From NCBI GenBank assembly GCA_030523765.1, contig JAUNHX010000006.1:60200-124199 (forward strand): a DNA stretch of 64,000 nt, in the 5' to 3' direction. Positions within the stretch are counted from its first letter, which is position 1. Each line of letters starts with the position of its first letter. The stretch is from Bacteroidales bacterium (GTDB lineage Bacteria > Bacteroidota > Bacteroidia > Bacteroidales > P3). The translations under genes and the position numbers were made by a program. This document shows positions 25,703 to 34,391 of the stretch, in pieces. The notes beneath the pieces were generated by a model. That model was given only the letters and a program-made list of their open reading frames with translations. It had not been told where the DNA came from and did not search any database.

Positions 25703-26966
25703 TAAGCCGCTTCACAACCCTACGTGCTTGGCTGATGGTCTCTTCTTCGCCAGCAACCTGACGGTTTCGCATAATGATTTTTCCGTTTACAATCATTGTG
25801 TCGACCGCTTCGCCGTGAGTGGCATATACCAAATTGCAGACGGATTGACTATAGGGAACAAACGAGAGATTGTCAAGATTAAGCAACATCAAATCGGCAA
25901 GATGTCCAGGGGCAATAATGCCAGCATCGATACCCAATGCACGATATCCGTTAAGGGAGCCCACTTGTAATGTTTCCTGTGCTGGGAGGGCAGTGGGATC
26001 GAGGCGCCATCCTTTTTGGAGGAGCGACATGAATTTCATTGCCTCAATCATATCTAGATTGTCGCTCGAGGAGCATCCGTCTGTTCCAAGGGCTACATTA
26101 ACTCCTGCATTACGCAATTCGTTGTACTTGAATGCGTAGCCCGACCCAAGTTTGAGATTGGAGCAGGGATTGTGCACAACGGTGGCGCCTGCTTGTCCTA
26201 GCATTGCTATTTCTTCATCGTCGAGCCATACTCCGTGTGCCACTATAAGGTTGCTACCCATCACCCCGTTTTGTTGCAACCAGCGGATGGGGGTTGCACC
26301 GTGCTGTTGGAGTGAGTTGCGGCACTCGGTTTGGGTTTCGGCAGCATGGATATGATAACGCATTGCGTGTTCGCGAGCAAAATCGGCAATCCAACGGAGG
26401 GAAGGCCCCGAAACGGTGTATACTGCATGAGGGGCTACGGCCCATTGCACCAATTGAGAGGAGGGACGTGAAGCAACAAAATGGGCATAACGGTCAAAAT
26501 CGTGTTTCAACTGTTCGGCTTGGGTAGGATTGAAATGATCGAAGCAGGTGAAACTTAGCATTGCTCTCATTCCCATTTCTTCTACAGCGCGCGCTGTTTC
26601 TTCGTAGAAAAAATACATATCGTTGAAACAAGCAGTACCGCTTTTAATCATTTCAATACAAGCGAGTCGCGAACCCCAATATACGATTTCGGGATCAAGA
26701 TTAGCTTCGTTGGGCCATATCTTCTCGTTGAGCCATCGTTCGAGGGGAAGGTCTACACCATAACTGCGAAAAAGTGTCATAGCACTGTGGGTGTGAGCAT
26801 TCACCAACGGGGGAAATGCCACAAGATGGGTGCCATCGATAAGTGTTGTTTCTTCCTCATCGATAGGATTAGTTGAAGGGGGATTAATGCTAGCAATGCG
26901 GTTGCCTTCAATGCGAATATCGACTCTGCTATCGTTGAGGAGTACGTTGTATATCAGTATATTCAT
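25692..26966 (-). CDS. Amidohydrolase of the MTA/SAH deaminase type
   Basis: 424 aa metal-dependent hydrolase. Motifs in order: NAHTHSAM (metal His pair, about 57-64), MYHIHAAET (metal His), IVAHGVWLDDEE (metal His) and LGTDGCSSSDNLDM (metal Asp). This pattern and length match 5-methylthioadenosine/S-adenosylhomocysteine deaminases and related TrzA/AtzA chlorohydrolases. The most likely reaction is deamination of MTA, SAH or adenosine, but substrate cannot be fixed by sequence alone. It is preceded by a small gene 44 bases upstream and followed by the solute-binding protein gene. Its last codons coincide with an 11-bp repeat array. Confidence 0.9.
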   Translation of the reverse strand: MNILIYNVLLNDSRVDIRIEGNRIASINPPSTNPIDEEETTLIDGTHLVAFPPLVNAHTHSAMTLFRSYGVDLPLERWLNEKIWPNEANLDPEIVYWGSRLACIEMIKSGTACFNDMYFFYEETARAVEEMGMRAMLSFTCFDHFNPTQAEQLKHDFDRYAHFVASRPSSQLVQWAVAPHAVYTVSGPSLRWIADFAREHAMRYHIHAAETQTECRNSLQQHGATPIRWLQQNGVMGSNLIVAHGVWLDDEEIAMLGQAGATVVHNPCSNLKLGSGYAFKYNELRNAGVNVALGTDGCSSSDNLDMIEAMKFMSLLQKGWRLDPTALPAQETLQVGSLNGYRALGIDAGIIAPGHLADLMLLNLDNLSFVPYSQSVCNLVYATHGEAVDTMIVNGKIIMRNRQVAGEEETISQARRVVKRLIKV

Positions 26967-27010
26967 CGTTTTTCAATGTTTTTTTTTATGGTTTGGACGA
27001 CAAAAAGGCG

Positions 27011-27232
27011 TTACTTCTTCAATACATAGCAATCGTTCTCTTGATGATCGAGTTGCCAACCCAACTGTTGGAGCACCTCGAGGGCTTCACTTATGGTTTC
27101 GCAGAATTTCCCATTGGGGTGTTTGATGTCGAAGAGTGGTTCCATCGTTTCGTCGGTAACGCTCACCCACTCAAAGGCTTCATCGTCTTCAAATTGCTTA
27201 ATTCGGATACTTTCGTATTGGTCAATATTCAT
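27011..27232 (-). CDS. Small acidic hypothetical protein
   Basis: 73 aa, soluble, without signal peptide or transmembrane segment. The sequence looks like a compact alpha/beta domain (DEAFEWVSVTDETMEPLF, ISEALEVLQQLGWQLD) and ends CYVLKK. Not assigned to a named family. It is accepted as real because it is placed 44 bases upstream of the amidohydrolase in the same direction and has an ordinary amino-acid composition. It may be transcribed with it. Divergent from the 58-aa gene at 27347. Confidence 0.65.
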   Translation of the reverse strand: MNIDQYESIRIKQFEDDEAFEWVSVTDETMEPLFDIKHPNGKFCETISEALEVLQQLGWQLDHQENDCYVLKK

Positions 27233-27346
27233 TTGTTTCCTTTTATCGTTTAATTAATTGTTAACGCAAAATCGTACTTCAAAGTATTCTAGATACAATA
27301 TTTTTCGTTCTTCCTCGTTTTATTCTATAAAAGTGTTAATACCAAA

Positions 27347-27523
27347 ATGAGCCAGAAAACTACAATGCTGCGGGTTAACGATCCCGATGGAAGCTACACC
27401 ATAGCCTATTTCTTTGATGCCGACAACAAGCCGTGCGATAAAAGCGATGCGGTTATAGTGGAACTATGTGCCTTCAACAAAGAGGGGCAGATGATTAAGA
27501 AAACCAAAATGAAGAAATCATGA
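27347..27523 (+). CDS. 58-aa small protein coupled to exported flavodoxin
   Basis: 58 aa starting MSQKTTMLRVNDPDGSYT, with a beta-rich first half (SYTIAYFFDADNKP) and a basic end (MIKKTKMKKS). No signal peptide, no transmembrane helix, family not recognised. Its stop codon (TGA 27521-27523) overlaps the ATG of the flavodoxin gene (27520) as ATGA, a strong sign of a real, translationally coupled gene. It may work with the flavodoxin or serve only to couple translation. No typical promoter was seen in the short region upstream. Confidence 0.65.
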   Translation: MSQKTTMLRVNDPDGSYTIAYFFDADNKPCDKSDAVIVELCAFNKEGQMIKKTKMKKS

Positions 27524-28074
27524 AACAGTTTGTTGTTCTATTGATGGCTTTGCTGACTATAGGAGGCTTCGCTACCGCCCAAAACAAGAAAGACTATAAG
27601 GAAATGAAATCGCTAGTGGCCTATTTCTCAGCTACTGGTAATACCAAGAAGGCGGCCCAAATGGTGGCCCAAGTTTCGGGAGGCGAATTGTTTGAAATAG
27701 TACCACAACAACCTTATAGCGAAGCCGATTTGGATTGGACCAATAAAGATAGCCGTAGTTCGGTCGAAATGAACAATAAGTCGAGTCGCCCCACTATCGC
27801 TTCAAAGGTTGAAAATATTGAACAATACGAGGTTATCTATGTGGGATTTCCCATATGGTGGGGTATAGCGCCTACCATCATCAACACATTCCTCGAACAA
27901 TACAATCTTGAGGGTAAAACGATTGTGCCTTTTTTTACATCGGGTAGTAGCGGTGCTGGTCGAACCATCGATTACCTCCAACCTTCTGCTCCCAAGGCGC
28001 TCTTCAAGGAGCCCCACTTGCTTAGTTATGTGAACGAACAAGCGGTACGTGAGTGGTTAGCACGTATTTTCTGA
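27520..28074 (+). CDS. Flavodoxin-like protein with an N-terminal signal peptide
   Basis: 184 aa. A hydrophobic N-terminus (about 1-20, MKQFVVLLMALLTIGGFATAQ) looks like a cleavable signal peptide. The flavodoxin fold follows: the phosphate loop SATGNTKKAAQMVA near 38-51, IYVGFPIWWGIAP as the first FMN-ring loop, and VPFFTSGSSGAGRTI as the second. It resembles the Flavodoxin_4 group. If exported, FMN would be held in the periplasm, unusual for an electron carrier. An uncleaved membrane-anchored form is possible. Its start overlaps the stop of the 58-aa gene. Confidence 0.85.
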   Translation: MKQFVVLLMALLTIGGFATAQNKKDYKEMKSLVAYFSATGNTKKAAQMVAQVSGGELFEIVPQQPYSEADLDWTNKDSRSSVEMNNKSSRPTIASKVENIEQYEVIYVGFPIWWGIAPTIINTFLEQYNLEGKTIVPFFTSGSSGAGRTIDYLQPSAPKALFKEPHLLSYVNEQAVREWLARIF

Positions 28075-28209
28075 GAGGTTATAGGTTTTGGTAAGAGGTT
28101 ATATAAGGTTTCTTTCAACCTGCTACAGCCAAAGAAGTCAATGAGCATACTTTTGTTCGTTAAATGCAAGATTAAATTAAAATTATTTTAGCGATTCAAA
28201 AAAAGTGTG

Positions 28210-28217
28210 TATCTTTG
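28210..28217 (+). promoter_or_regulatory. Bacteroidetes -7 box for serC
   Basis: TATCTTTG followed by C; the region 19 bp upstream is TTTTAG, a partial -33 match. The start codon lies 74 bases downstream. Confidence 0.75.
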
Positions 28218-28290
28218 CTACCGATTCTTGCATAGCACAAGATATCTATGTTGTTGAATATTAATATTTTTTAAATCAAAAACAATTCAA

Positions 28291-29394
28291 ATGAAAGCTT
28301 ATAATTTCAATGCAGGTCCTTGCCCCCTGCCCAAAGAGGTCATTGAATCGACCATCAATGCTATCCGCAATTTCGACAATACCGGTATCGGTTTGATGGA
28401 AATTTCTCACCGTACCCCCGGTTGGGAACGCTGCATGGCTGAAACCCGTCAGCTGTGGCGCGACCTGCTTAACATCCCCGACAATTATGAAGTACTCTTC
28501 CTCGGTGGTGGTGCTAGCACCCAGTTCTTCACAATTCCCGCTAACTTCCTCAACAAGAAGGCTGCTTATCTGCAGACTGGTGTTTGGGCTAAGAAGGCTG
28601 CTAAAGAGGCTAAGCTATTTGGCGAGGTTGATATCGTTGCTTCTTCGGAAGACAAGACCTACAGCTACATCCCCAAGAATTACACCATTCCTACCGATGC
28701 CGACTACTTCCACATCACTACCAACAACACTATCTACGGTACTGAGATCAAATACGATATGGACAATGTTCCCGTGAAATTCATTGCCGATATGTCGTCC
28801 GATATCATGAGCCGTCCCGTCGACGTTAAGAAATACGCTGTTATCTACGGTGGTGCTCAGAAGAACGTAGGTCCTGCCGGCGTTACCTTCGTAATTGTTC
28901 GTAAAGACCTCCTGAACGGTATTACCGACCGTCAGTATATGAACCCCCTGCCTACTATGGTGAACTACGCTACCCACGCTGCCGAAGAGGCTAAGAACAT
29001 CTCTATGTTCAATACTCCTCCTGTGCTCCCCATCTTCGTTATGCACGAAACCTTGAGGTGGGTTAAAGAGACCATCGGTGGTGTTGAGGCAATGAACAAA
29101 CTCAACGTTAAGAAATCCAACATGCTCTATGAAGAGATCGAGCGCAACAGCATGTTCGTTGGTACCGCTGCTAAGGAAGACCGTTCTATCATGAACCACT
29201 GCTTCGTTATGGCTCCTGGTCGCGAAGACAAGCAGGATGCTTTCATGGCCTTCGCTAAAGAACGTGGTATGGTGGGTATCAAGGGCCACCGTTCGGTTGG
29301 TGGTTTCCGCGCTTCCCTCTACAATGCTGTTACTGTTGAAGATGTTGAGGCTCTGATCCAGTGCATGCAAGACTTCGAGAAAGCCAACAAATAA
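28291..29394 (+). CDS. serC: Phosphoserine aminotransferase
   Basis: Converts 3-phosphohydroxypyruvate and glutamate to phosphoserine in serine synthesis, using pyridoxal phosphate; also acts in PLP synthesis in some bacteria. 367 aa, starting [15 protein letters not shown] as in the family. PLP contacts include GGGASTQF (about 71-78) and the Schiff-base Lys in [14 protein letters not shown]. The C-terminus has [15 protein letters not shown]. Codon use is strongly biased to GGT, GCT, CGT and CTC, suggesting high expression. It is the first gene of a serC-serA pair. Confidence 0.97.
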   Translation: MKAYNFNAGPCPLPKEVIESTINAIRNFDNTGIGLMEISHRTPGWERCMAETRQLWRDLLNIPDNYEVLFLGGGASTQFFTIPANFLNKKAAYLQTGVWAKKAAKEAKLFGEVDIVASSEDKTYSYIPKNYTIPTDADYFHITTNNTIYGTEIKYDMDNVPVKFIADMSSDIMSRPVDVKKYAVIYGGAQKNVGPAGVTFVIVRKDLLNGITDRQYMNPLPTMVNYATHAAEEAKNISMFNTPPVLPIFVMHETLRWVKETIGGVEAMNKLNVKKSNMLYEEIERNSMFVGTAAKEDRSIMNHCFVMAPGREDKQDAFMAFAKERGMVGIKGHRSVGGFRASLYNAVTVEDVEALIQCMQDFEKANK

Positions 29395-29404
29395 AAATCA
29401 TTTC

Positions 29405-29450
29405 ATCCGACCAGCTCAGCAGCTCTTCGAGCCATGCTAGCTGGTCGGAT
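29405..29450 (+). terminator. Long perfect hairpin between serC and serA
   Basis: A perfect 12-bp stem: ATCCGACCAGCT at 29405-29416 with AGCTGGTCGGAT at 29439-29450, loop 22 bases, followed by TAATTAATAA rather than a pure T-run. It may be a partial terminator or an mRNA-stabilising hairpin that lets serC be expressed above serA. Confidence 0.6.
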
Positions 29451-29564
29451 TAATTAATAAACCCGGTCGCTATGGAAATCAGAGATGTTCGTGAAGGTTT
29501 CGAAAAACGGATCCGTAAAGAGAATACCGCCTTTTTCCATGACCAAATCAAGATTTACAGAAAA

Positions 29565-30482
29565 ATGAAAGTTTTAGTTGCTACTGAAAAACCTTTCGCA
29601 AAAGTTGCCGTCGACGGTATCCGCAATGTCGTCGAAAAGAATGGCCACACCTTGGCTCTTCTGGAGAAATATACCGATGTTAACCAGTTCTATCAGGCTG
29701 TTGCCGACGCCGATGCCCTCATCGTTCGTTCCGACAAAGTGACCAAAGAGGTCATCGATCACGCCAAGAACCTCAAAATCGTTGTCCGCGCTGGCGCTGG
29801 CTTCGACAATCTTGACCTTGAAGCTTGCACTGCTCGTGGTATCGTGGCTATGAATACCCCTGGCCAGAACAGCAACGCTGTTGCCGAGCTCGTTATGGGT
29901 CTGCTCGTTTTCGCTGTACGTAACTTCTACAACGGTAAGTCGGGCTCCGAACTGATGGGCAAAAAACTGGGTATCCTCGCTTTCGGTAACGTAGGCCGCA
30001 ATGTAGCTCGTATCGCTAAAGGCTTTGGTATGGATGTCTATGCTTTCGACGAGTTCGTTCCCGCCGACAAGATTGAAGAGGCTGGTGTTCATGCAGTTGC
30101 TAACCGTGATGCCCTCTTCGAGGCTTGCGATATCGTTTCGCTTCATATCCCCGCTACCGCTGAAACCAAGCAGAGCATAAACTACGATGTTGTTAACAAA
30201 CTGCACAAGGGTGGTATCCTCATCAACACCGCTCGTAAAGAGGTTATCGATGAGCCTTCGCTGATTAAACTGATGGGCGAACGTACCGATATCAAATATG
30301 TATCTGACATTATGCCTGATGCTGACGCTGAATTCAAAGCATTCGAAGGTCGCTACTTCGCAACACCCAAAAAGATGGGTGCCCAAACTGAAGAGGCCAA
30401 CATCAATGCTGGTATTGCTGCTGCCAACCAGATTAGCGATTTCTTCGCTACTGGCAACCGTAAATTCCAGGTCAACAAATAA
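29565..30482 (+). CDS. serA: D-3-phosphoglycerate dehydrogenase (short form)
   Basis: NAD-dependent oxidation of 3-phosphoglycerate, first step of serine synthesis. 305 aa from the chosen start, the short form without C-terminal ACT domain. NAD site GKKLGILAFGNVGRNVARIA (about 140-160); catalytic Arg and Glu lie in the NTARKEVIDE region; the catalytic His is not obvious at its usual place, and the C-terminus reads FATPKKMGAQT as in Bacteroides relatives. Start chosen at 29565 (MKVLVATEKPFAKV), matching family starts; an in-frame ATG at 29472 would add 31 non-homologous residues. Codon bias indicates high expression. Confidence 0.93.
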   Translation: MKVLVATEKPFAKVAVDGIRNVVEKNGHTLALLEKYTDVNQFYQAVADADALIVRSDKVTKEVIDHAKNLKIVVRAGAGFDNLDLEACTARGIVAMNTPGQNSNAVAELVMGLLVFAVRNFYNGKSGSELMGKKLGILAFGNVGRNVARIAKGFGMDVYAFDEFVPADKIEEAGVHAVANRDALFEACDIVSLHIPATAETKQSINYDVVNKLHKGGILINTARKEVIDEPSLIKLMGERTDIKYVSDIMPDADAEFKAFEGRYFATPKKMGAQTEEANINAGIAAANQISDFFATGNRKFQVNK

Positions 30483-30512
30483 GATATTCGCATGATGCGA
30501 ATAGCATTTCAA

Positions 30513-30549
30513 GGGAGGTCCTGCTATTTACAGGGCCTCTCTTCATTTT
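30513..30549 (+). terminator. Rho-independent terminator of serA
   Basis: An 11-bp stem (30513-30523 with 30531-30541) containing one mismatch and one G-U pair, a 7-base loop, then TTCATTTT. A smaller perfect hairpin, ATTCGC/GCGAAT, precedes it at 30486-30502. Confidence 0.75.
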
Positions 30550-30571
30550 CGCAGTCTTCTTGTAAGTATTA

Positions 30572-31660
30572 ATGAATCTTTATTGCTTCAATCCCGATCA
30601 CGATATATGTTTGGCCGACGGCAGCGCACATGTTACGCCCCCTAAAATGGCCTCCCTTTTCGCGCAACAGTGTGCTTGGATTATGGCGTGGGTTTATGCA
30701 GAAGGCTATGTCTTTTGTGAGTGTCCACTACCGGAAACGAATTCACGCTGCCAAGCGGTAACGAAGGTGGATGGGTGCGATATTGATCGAGTTGTGGCTT
30801 GGGGATGGGATGCTACCCTACGACAACGCTGTATCGATAGGGGGGTGAATCCCACCATTCTCCCCTCAGTAGCTTATATCGAACAGATACGCTGTTGGCA
30901 ACACCGTACCACAGCGGCGCAAGCGTTTGCAGAAATGTTCAAGCAACTCAGTTCTCCTTTGTTTCCAGAAGGCCTTAGAGCCTTGTCTTCGATCACTGAG
31001 GTTGAACACCGCCTTACCGTCTATCCTAATTTGTTGCTCAAAGCCCCTTGGTCGGGTAGTGGACAAGGATTACGACCGATAAAGGATCATTTAACAGACA
31101 ATGATTGTGGTTGGATTGCAAATACAATACGTCGGCAACGTTGTGTGATGGCCGAACCACGGTTGGAGGTAGTACAAGATTTTGCTATCGAATATAGCAT
31201 CTCTATGGGCAATGTTGAGCGCGTGGGCTATTCCCTTTTCGAAACTCACGGTGGCGCCTATAAGTCGAATATTCTGCTCTCCGATGAGGCTATTCGTGAG
31301 CGCCTTGCTGCCTTCGTCCCTATATCGTTGATTGATGATGTGGATTGCTTCCTTCAGCGTTGGTTCTCTCAACACTTTGTTTCGTCCAATAATGGAATTA
31401 ACTATGATGGTCCTTTAGGGGTCGATATGCTAGTGTATCGTAAAACCGACGGTAGCTACGGACTCCATCCCTTGGTCGAGTTCAATTTCCGTCATACGAT
31501 GGGACTCGTGGCTCATACCCTCCGCAAGCAGCATTCTGAATGGGATGGTTTGCGTTTTTCCGTCGAGTATGCTCCCCATTTTGATAGCGCCGATGATATC
31601 GTTGCTTTGCTTACTCCTGTAGGAGAAGAAACCCGTTATCGTTGTGTTGTAAGAGAATAA
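30572..31660 (+). CDS. ATP-grasp-like protein of unknown function
   Basis: 362 aa, soluble. It starts MNLYCFNPDHDICLADGS. The middle has NLLLKAPWSGSGQGL (about 151-165), which resembles the Lys-plus-glycine-loop of ATP-grasp enzymes. It is followed by AEPRLEVVQDFAIEYSI (hinge/base-binding-like) and GPLGVDMLVYR...LVEFNFRHTMG, where Asp, Glu and Asn could bind Mg2+ as in ATP-grasp folds. Such a protein would make an acyl-phosphate and ligate an amine or thiol, but substrate is unknown. The assignment is by motif only. It lies 23 bases after the serA terminator and 48 bases before mntP. Confidence 0.6.
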   Translation: MNLYCFNPDHDICLADGSAHVTPPKMASLFAQQCAWIMAWVYAEGYVFCECPLPETNSRCQAVTKVDGCDIDRVVAWGWDATLRQRCIDRGVNPTILPSVAYIEQIRCWQHRTTAAQAFAEMFKQLSSPLFPEGLRALSSITEVEHRLTVYPNLLLKAPWSGSGQGLRPIKDHLTDNDCGWIANTIRRQRCVMAEPRLEVVQDFAIEYSISMGNVERVGYSLFETHGGAYKSNILLSDEAIRERLAAFVPISLIDDVDCFLQRWFSQHFVSSNNGINYDGPLGVDMLVYRKTDGSYGLHPLVEFNFRHTMGLVAHTLRKQHSEWDGLRFSVEYAPHFDSADDIVALLTPVGEETRYRCVVRE

Positions 31661-31708
31661 TAACTTTTCTATATGATATTGCCCAATAATTCCCAAACTA
31701 AATATTAG

Positions 31709-32275
31709 ATGAATATCGTTCAATACCTCCTCTTTGCCTTAGCCTTGTGTGTAGACTCGTTTGCTGTTTCGACTACTTGTAGTCTCAAAACAAAGATTAG
31801 CTGGCACAAAGGTCTTCTGTTGGCCGCTACTTTTGCACTCTTCCAAGGAGGCTTCCCTTTAATAGGAGCAATGGTGGGGGTGGCCGCTAAGCATTATGTT
31901 CAGGCTGTCGACCACTGGATTGCTTTTGGACTGCTACTCCTAGTGGGAGGGAAAATGATTTGGGATGCATTCCACGATGAGGAGCCCGATAAAGCTCTTG
32001 ACCTTTCTCGTTACTGGGTAATATGTACGCTAGCTATTGCTACCTCGATCGATGCTTTCGTTGTAGGTATCAGCTTGAGTTTCGATCTCGATACTCCTCA
32101 AATCATTTTGCAGTGCATCATCATTGCACTCGCCACTTTCCTTATCTCTCTCCTCGGTGTGCTGCTAGGCCGTCAACAGATACATATCTCTGATCGTGGA
32201 ATCACCATCATTGGAGGAATCGTATTGATAGGTTTGGGTACTAAGATCTTGATAGAGCATCTTTTCTTTGCTTGA
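31709..32275 (+). CDS. mntP: Manganese efflux pump MntP
   Basis: 188 aa, six predicted transmembrane helices. It exports Mn2+ across the inner membrane. The paired intramembrane acidic motifs are visible: LALCVDSFAVS in helix 1 (Asp near 16) and AIATSIDAFVVGISL in helix 4 (Asp near 115), with the two halves of the protein resembling each other as in this family. No yybP-ykoY Mn2+ riboswitch could be recognised in the 48-base gap upstream, so the usual Mn2+ control is not evident. Confidence 0.93.
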   Translation: MNIVQYLLFALALCVDSFAVSTTCSLKTKISWHKGLLLAATFALFQGGFPLIGAMVGVAAKHYVQAVDHWIAFGLLLLVGGKMIWDAFHDEEPDKALDLSRYWVICTLAIATSIDAFVVGISLSFDLDTPQIILQCIIIALATFLISLLGVLLGRQQIHISDRGITIIGGIVLIGLGTKILIEHLFFA

Positions 32276-32410
32276 TGTATAGTATTCCCTCGGAGTTGAG
32301 AAATGGGAGGCAGCAAGAGGTGCTGCGATGAGCATTGAAATTTCGTAATCTGTGTCACACAATATTATTCAAATGATAACGTTAATGTGAAAAATAATTG
32401 TCGAAGAAAA

Positions 32411-33334
32411 ATGAAGAAACTAACGATTGTCCTCATTGCGATGTTATTCCTACTGCCGGTAGGAACTATGGCCCAAAACAAGAAGCACACCAAAGAGGTG
32501 TCCCCTTTTATTGAAGGAAAGAAAAAGGTTCGTCAGATTGACTACGACTCGATATGGAAGTTTACCACTTTCGATCAGAAGAAGATTTATTATAATAATT
32601 TCGACTATACACTGTTCCCCGCTCTCTGTGAACACCGCAATCCCGATTGGGGCTCATTTCAACCGGTGATGAACTTCTTGCAGACACAAGGCCGCACCCC
32701 TTTTCGTATGGTGGCTGTTTACGCTATCAATCCCGATATTAAAGAAGCTGCCCAGCGCCAACCTCTTATTGAACAGGCGCAGCAAGAAGCATTGGAGTGT
32801 ATACAGAGCTTCGCAGCCTGGTGTGCAGATAAAGAGATGAAGAATAAAATGCAACTCTTTGTGGCCCAAGTGGATTATCGTTACTGGCAGGGGACAGACT
32901 TTTTCGTGAGGGAACAGCCTAAGGATGCTGTGATCCACGTAGGATTGGTACTCTTTTTTGGTACCAAGAAAATTGATCTCTTCCCTAGCGCAGCAGCCGA
33001 TGCTAAGACTTTCCATAACATCAAATTCTTCCCCAACGATGCTACAGTCCAAGAGTCGTACAACTCGCTACTCGATGAACTGGCTCAGTATATGCTAGAA
33101 AATGAACGCTATGAGGTGATGCTACGTGGCTATACCGACAATGTTGGTACCGATGCGTACTGCATAGGCTTATCACGCCAACGCTGTGTGGAGGTAAAAA
33201 AGAAACTAATTGCTCGTGGCATTCCCGAATATAGAATAGAGATTGAGGCCAGGGGTAGTAGTGATCCTATTGGAGACAACAACGACTATGAGGGCCGTAT
33301 CTCGAACAATCGTGTGAGTATCGAGATGCAGTAA
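32411..33334 (+). CDS. Exported OmpA-like peptidoglycan-binding protein
   Basis: 307 aa from the chosen start. A signal peptide (about 1-21, ending TMAQ) is followed by a basic stretch and a unique region (about 45-195) of no recognised family with many aromatic residues. The C-terminal domain (about 200-307) is OmpA-like: MLRGYTDNVGTDAYCIGLSRQRCVEVKKKLIARGI and SNNRVSIEM, which bind meso-diaminopimelate of peptidoglycan. There is no N-terminal eight-strand barrel. Start chosen at 32411 (MKKLTIVLIAM); an in-frame ATG at 32387 would add eight charged residues. Inferred to link the periplasm or outer membrane to the cell wall. Confidence 0.85.
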   Translation: MKKLTIVLIAMLFLLPVGTMAQNKKHTKEVSPFIEGKKKVRQIDYDSIWKFTTFDQKKIYYNNFDYTLFPALCEHRNPDWGSFQPVMNFLQTQGRTPFRMVAVYAINPDIKEAAQRQPLIEQAQQEALECIQSFAAWCADKEMKNKMQLFVAQVDYRYWQGTDFFVREQPKDAVIHVGLVLFFGTKKIDLFPSAAADAKTFHNIKFFPNDATVQESYNSLLDELAQYMLENERYEVMLRGYTDNVGTDAYCIGLSRQRCVEVKKKLIARGIPEYRIEIEARGSSDPIGDNNDYEGRISNNRVSIEMQ

Positions 33335-33381
33335 GAAAACGTTTCATCTCATATTCTCAACACAAGAGGCCCTTCAAACCT

Positions 33382-34380
33382 GTGAATAATAAAGAGAAAT
33401 ATAAACTATTGTGTGAAACAGAGGGAGCAAAGATCCCTCTGTTTCAGCAATATTGGTGGATGGATACGGTATGCGAAGGTAAGGAATGGGATGTGGTTCT
33501 TGTGGAAAAGAAATACGACAATAACAAGGAATGGTCGGTTGATCAGATAAGGGGTGCCTTACCTTACCTAGTGGGTCACCGCTTGGGAATGCGCTATATC
33601 TTACAACCTCAGCTTACCCAGTTTAATGGTCCTTATTACAGATATAAGAATCCATTCTCGGAAAACCAGAGGTTGTCATACGAGAAGAAGATTGGCGAGG
33701 CACTCGTTAAACAGTTAGAACAACTGCATTTAGCATATTTCGAACAAAACATGTCGCCCTCCATTACCAATTGGCTACCTTTCTATTGGCATGGATTCCA
33801 TCAAACTACACGTTACACTTATCGCATAGACTCGCTAGGTGATTTGGACATTGTTTTTGCCCAAATGGATTATGATAAACGTCAGAAAAAAATAAGAAAA
33901 GCACAGAAACACCTTCAGACCGTCGACTCGATTACACCCAAACAGTTTGCTCAATTCCATGCCGAATACTGGAGGAGTCGTAACAAAAGGGATCTCCTCT
34001 CGGAATTGTTTATTGAACGGGTGGTGACTAAGGCATTAGACCGAAAGCAAGGATTGTTGCTAGGATTGGCGGATGAGATGGGTGTGCTGCAAGCGGCTCG
34101 CTTTGTTGTTTTCGACGAAAGATGTGCCTATTCTCTTCTTTCAGCTTTGCATCCAAGGAAACACGACAACGGGGCTTCGGCTCTCCTTTTTTGGGAATTG
34201 TTCCAACAGTTGCATGGGAAAACCCAAGCGTTTGACTTCGAAGGGAGTATGGATGAGGGTATTGAATATTCCTACCGTCTCTATGGCGCTCATCAAGTGC
34301 CTTACCTCAATATAAGCAAATGCAATAACGCATTGTTCCGCCTACTGCTGTGGGTAAAGCAATATCGTGAATCAAAATAA
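33382..34380 (+). CDS. FemAB/GNAT-like acyltransferase
   Basis: 332 aa, soluble, with a GTG start (GTG AAT AAT AAA). Two GNAT-like halves resemble the FemABX/GNAT family. The N-terminal half has PLFQQYWWMDTVCEG and PYLVGHRLGMRYILQP. The C-terminal half has GLLLGLADEMGVLQAARFVVFDERCAYSLLSA and ALLFWELFQQLHGK...FDFEGSMDEGIEYSYR, the family's substrate-binding end. Relatives add amino acids or acyl groups to peptidoglycan or polysaccharide precursors; the substrate here is unknown. It is 11 bases ahead of a methyltransferase gene, so the two may be coupled. Confidence 0.75.
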   Translation: MNNKEKYKLLCETEGAKIPLFQQYWWMDTVCEGKEWDVVLVEKKYDNNKEWSVDQIRGALPYLVGHRLGMRYILQPQLTQFNGPYYRYKNPFSENQRLSYEKKIGEALVKQLEQLHLAYFEQNMSPSITNWLPFYWHGFHQTTRYTYRIDSLGDLDIVFAQMDYDKRQKKIRKAQKHLQTVDSITPKQFAQFHAEYWRSRNKRDLLSELFIERVVTKALDRKQGLLLGLADEMGVLQAARFVVFDERCAYSLLSALHPRKHDNGASALLFWELFQQLHGKTQAFDFEGSMDEGIEYSYRLYGAHQVPYLNISKCNNALFRLLLWVKQYRESK

Positions 34381-34391
34381 TAGATGGCATT

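Noticed and set aside
28615..29370. Antisense open frame (251 codons) opposite serC
   Set aside because: Entirely inside serC with low-complexity His/Val-rich content; no motifs or promoter.
29574..30512. Long antisense open frame (312 codons) opposite serA
   Set aside because: It mirrors serA codon use and lacks any family motif; such shadows are common opposite strongly biased genes.
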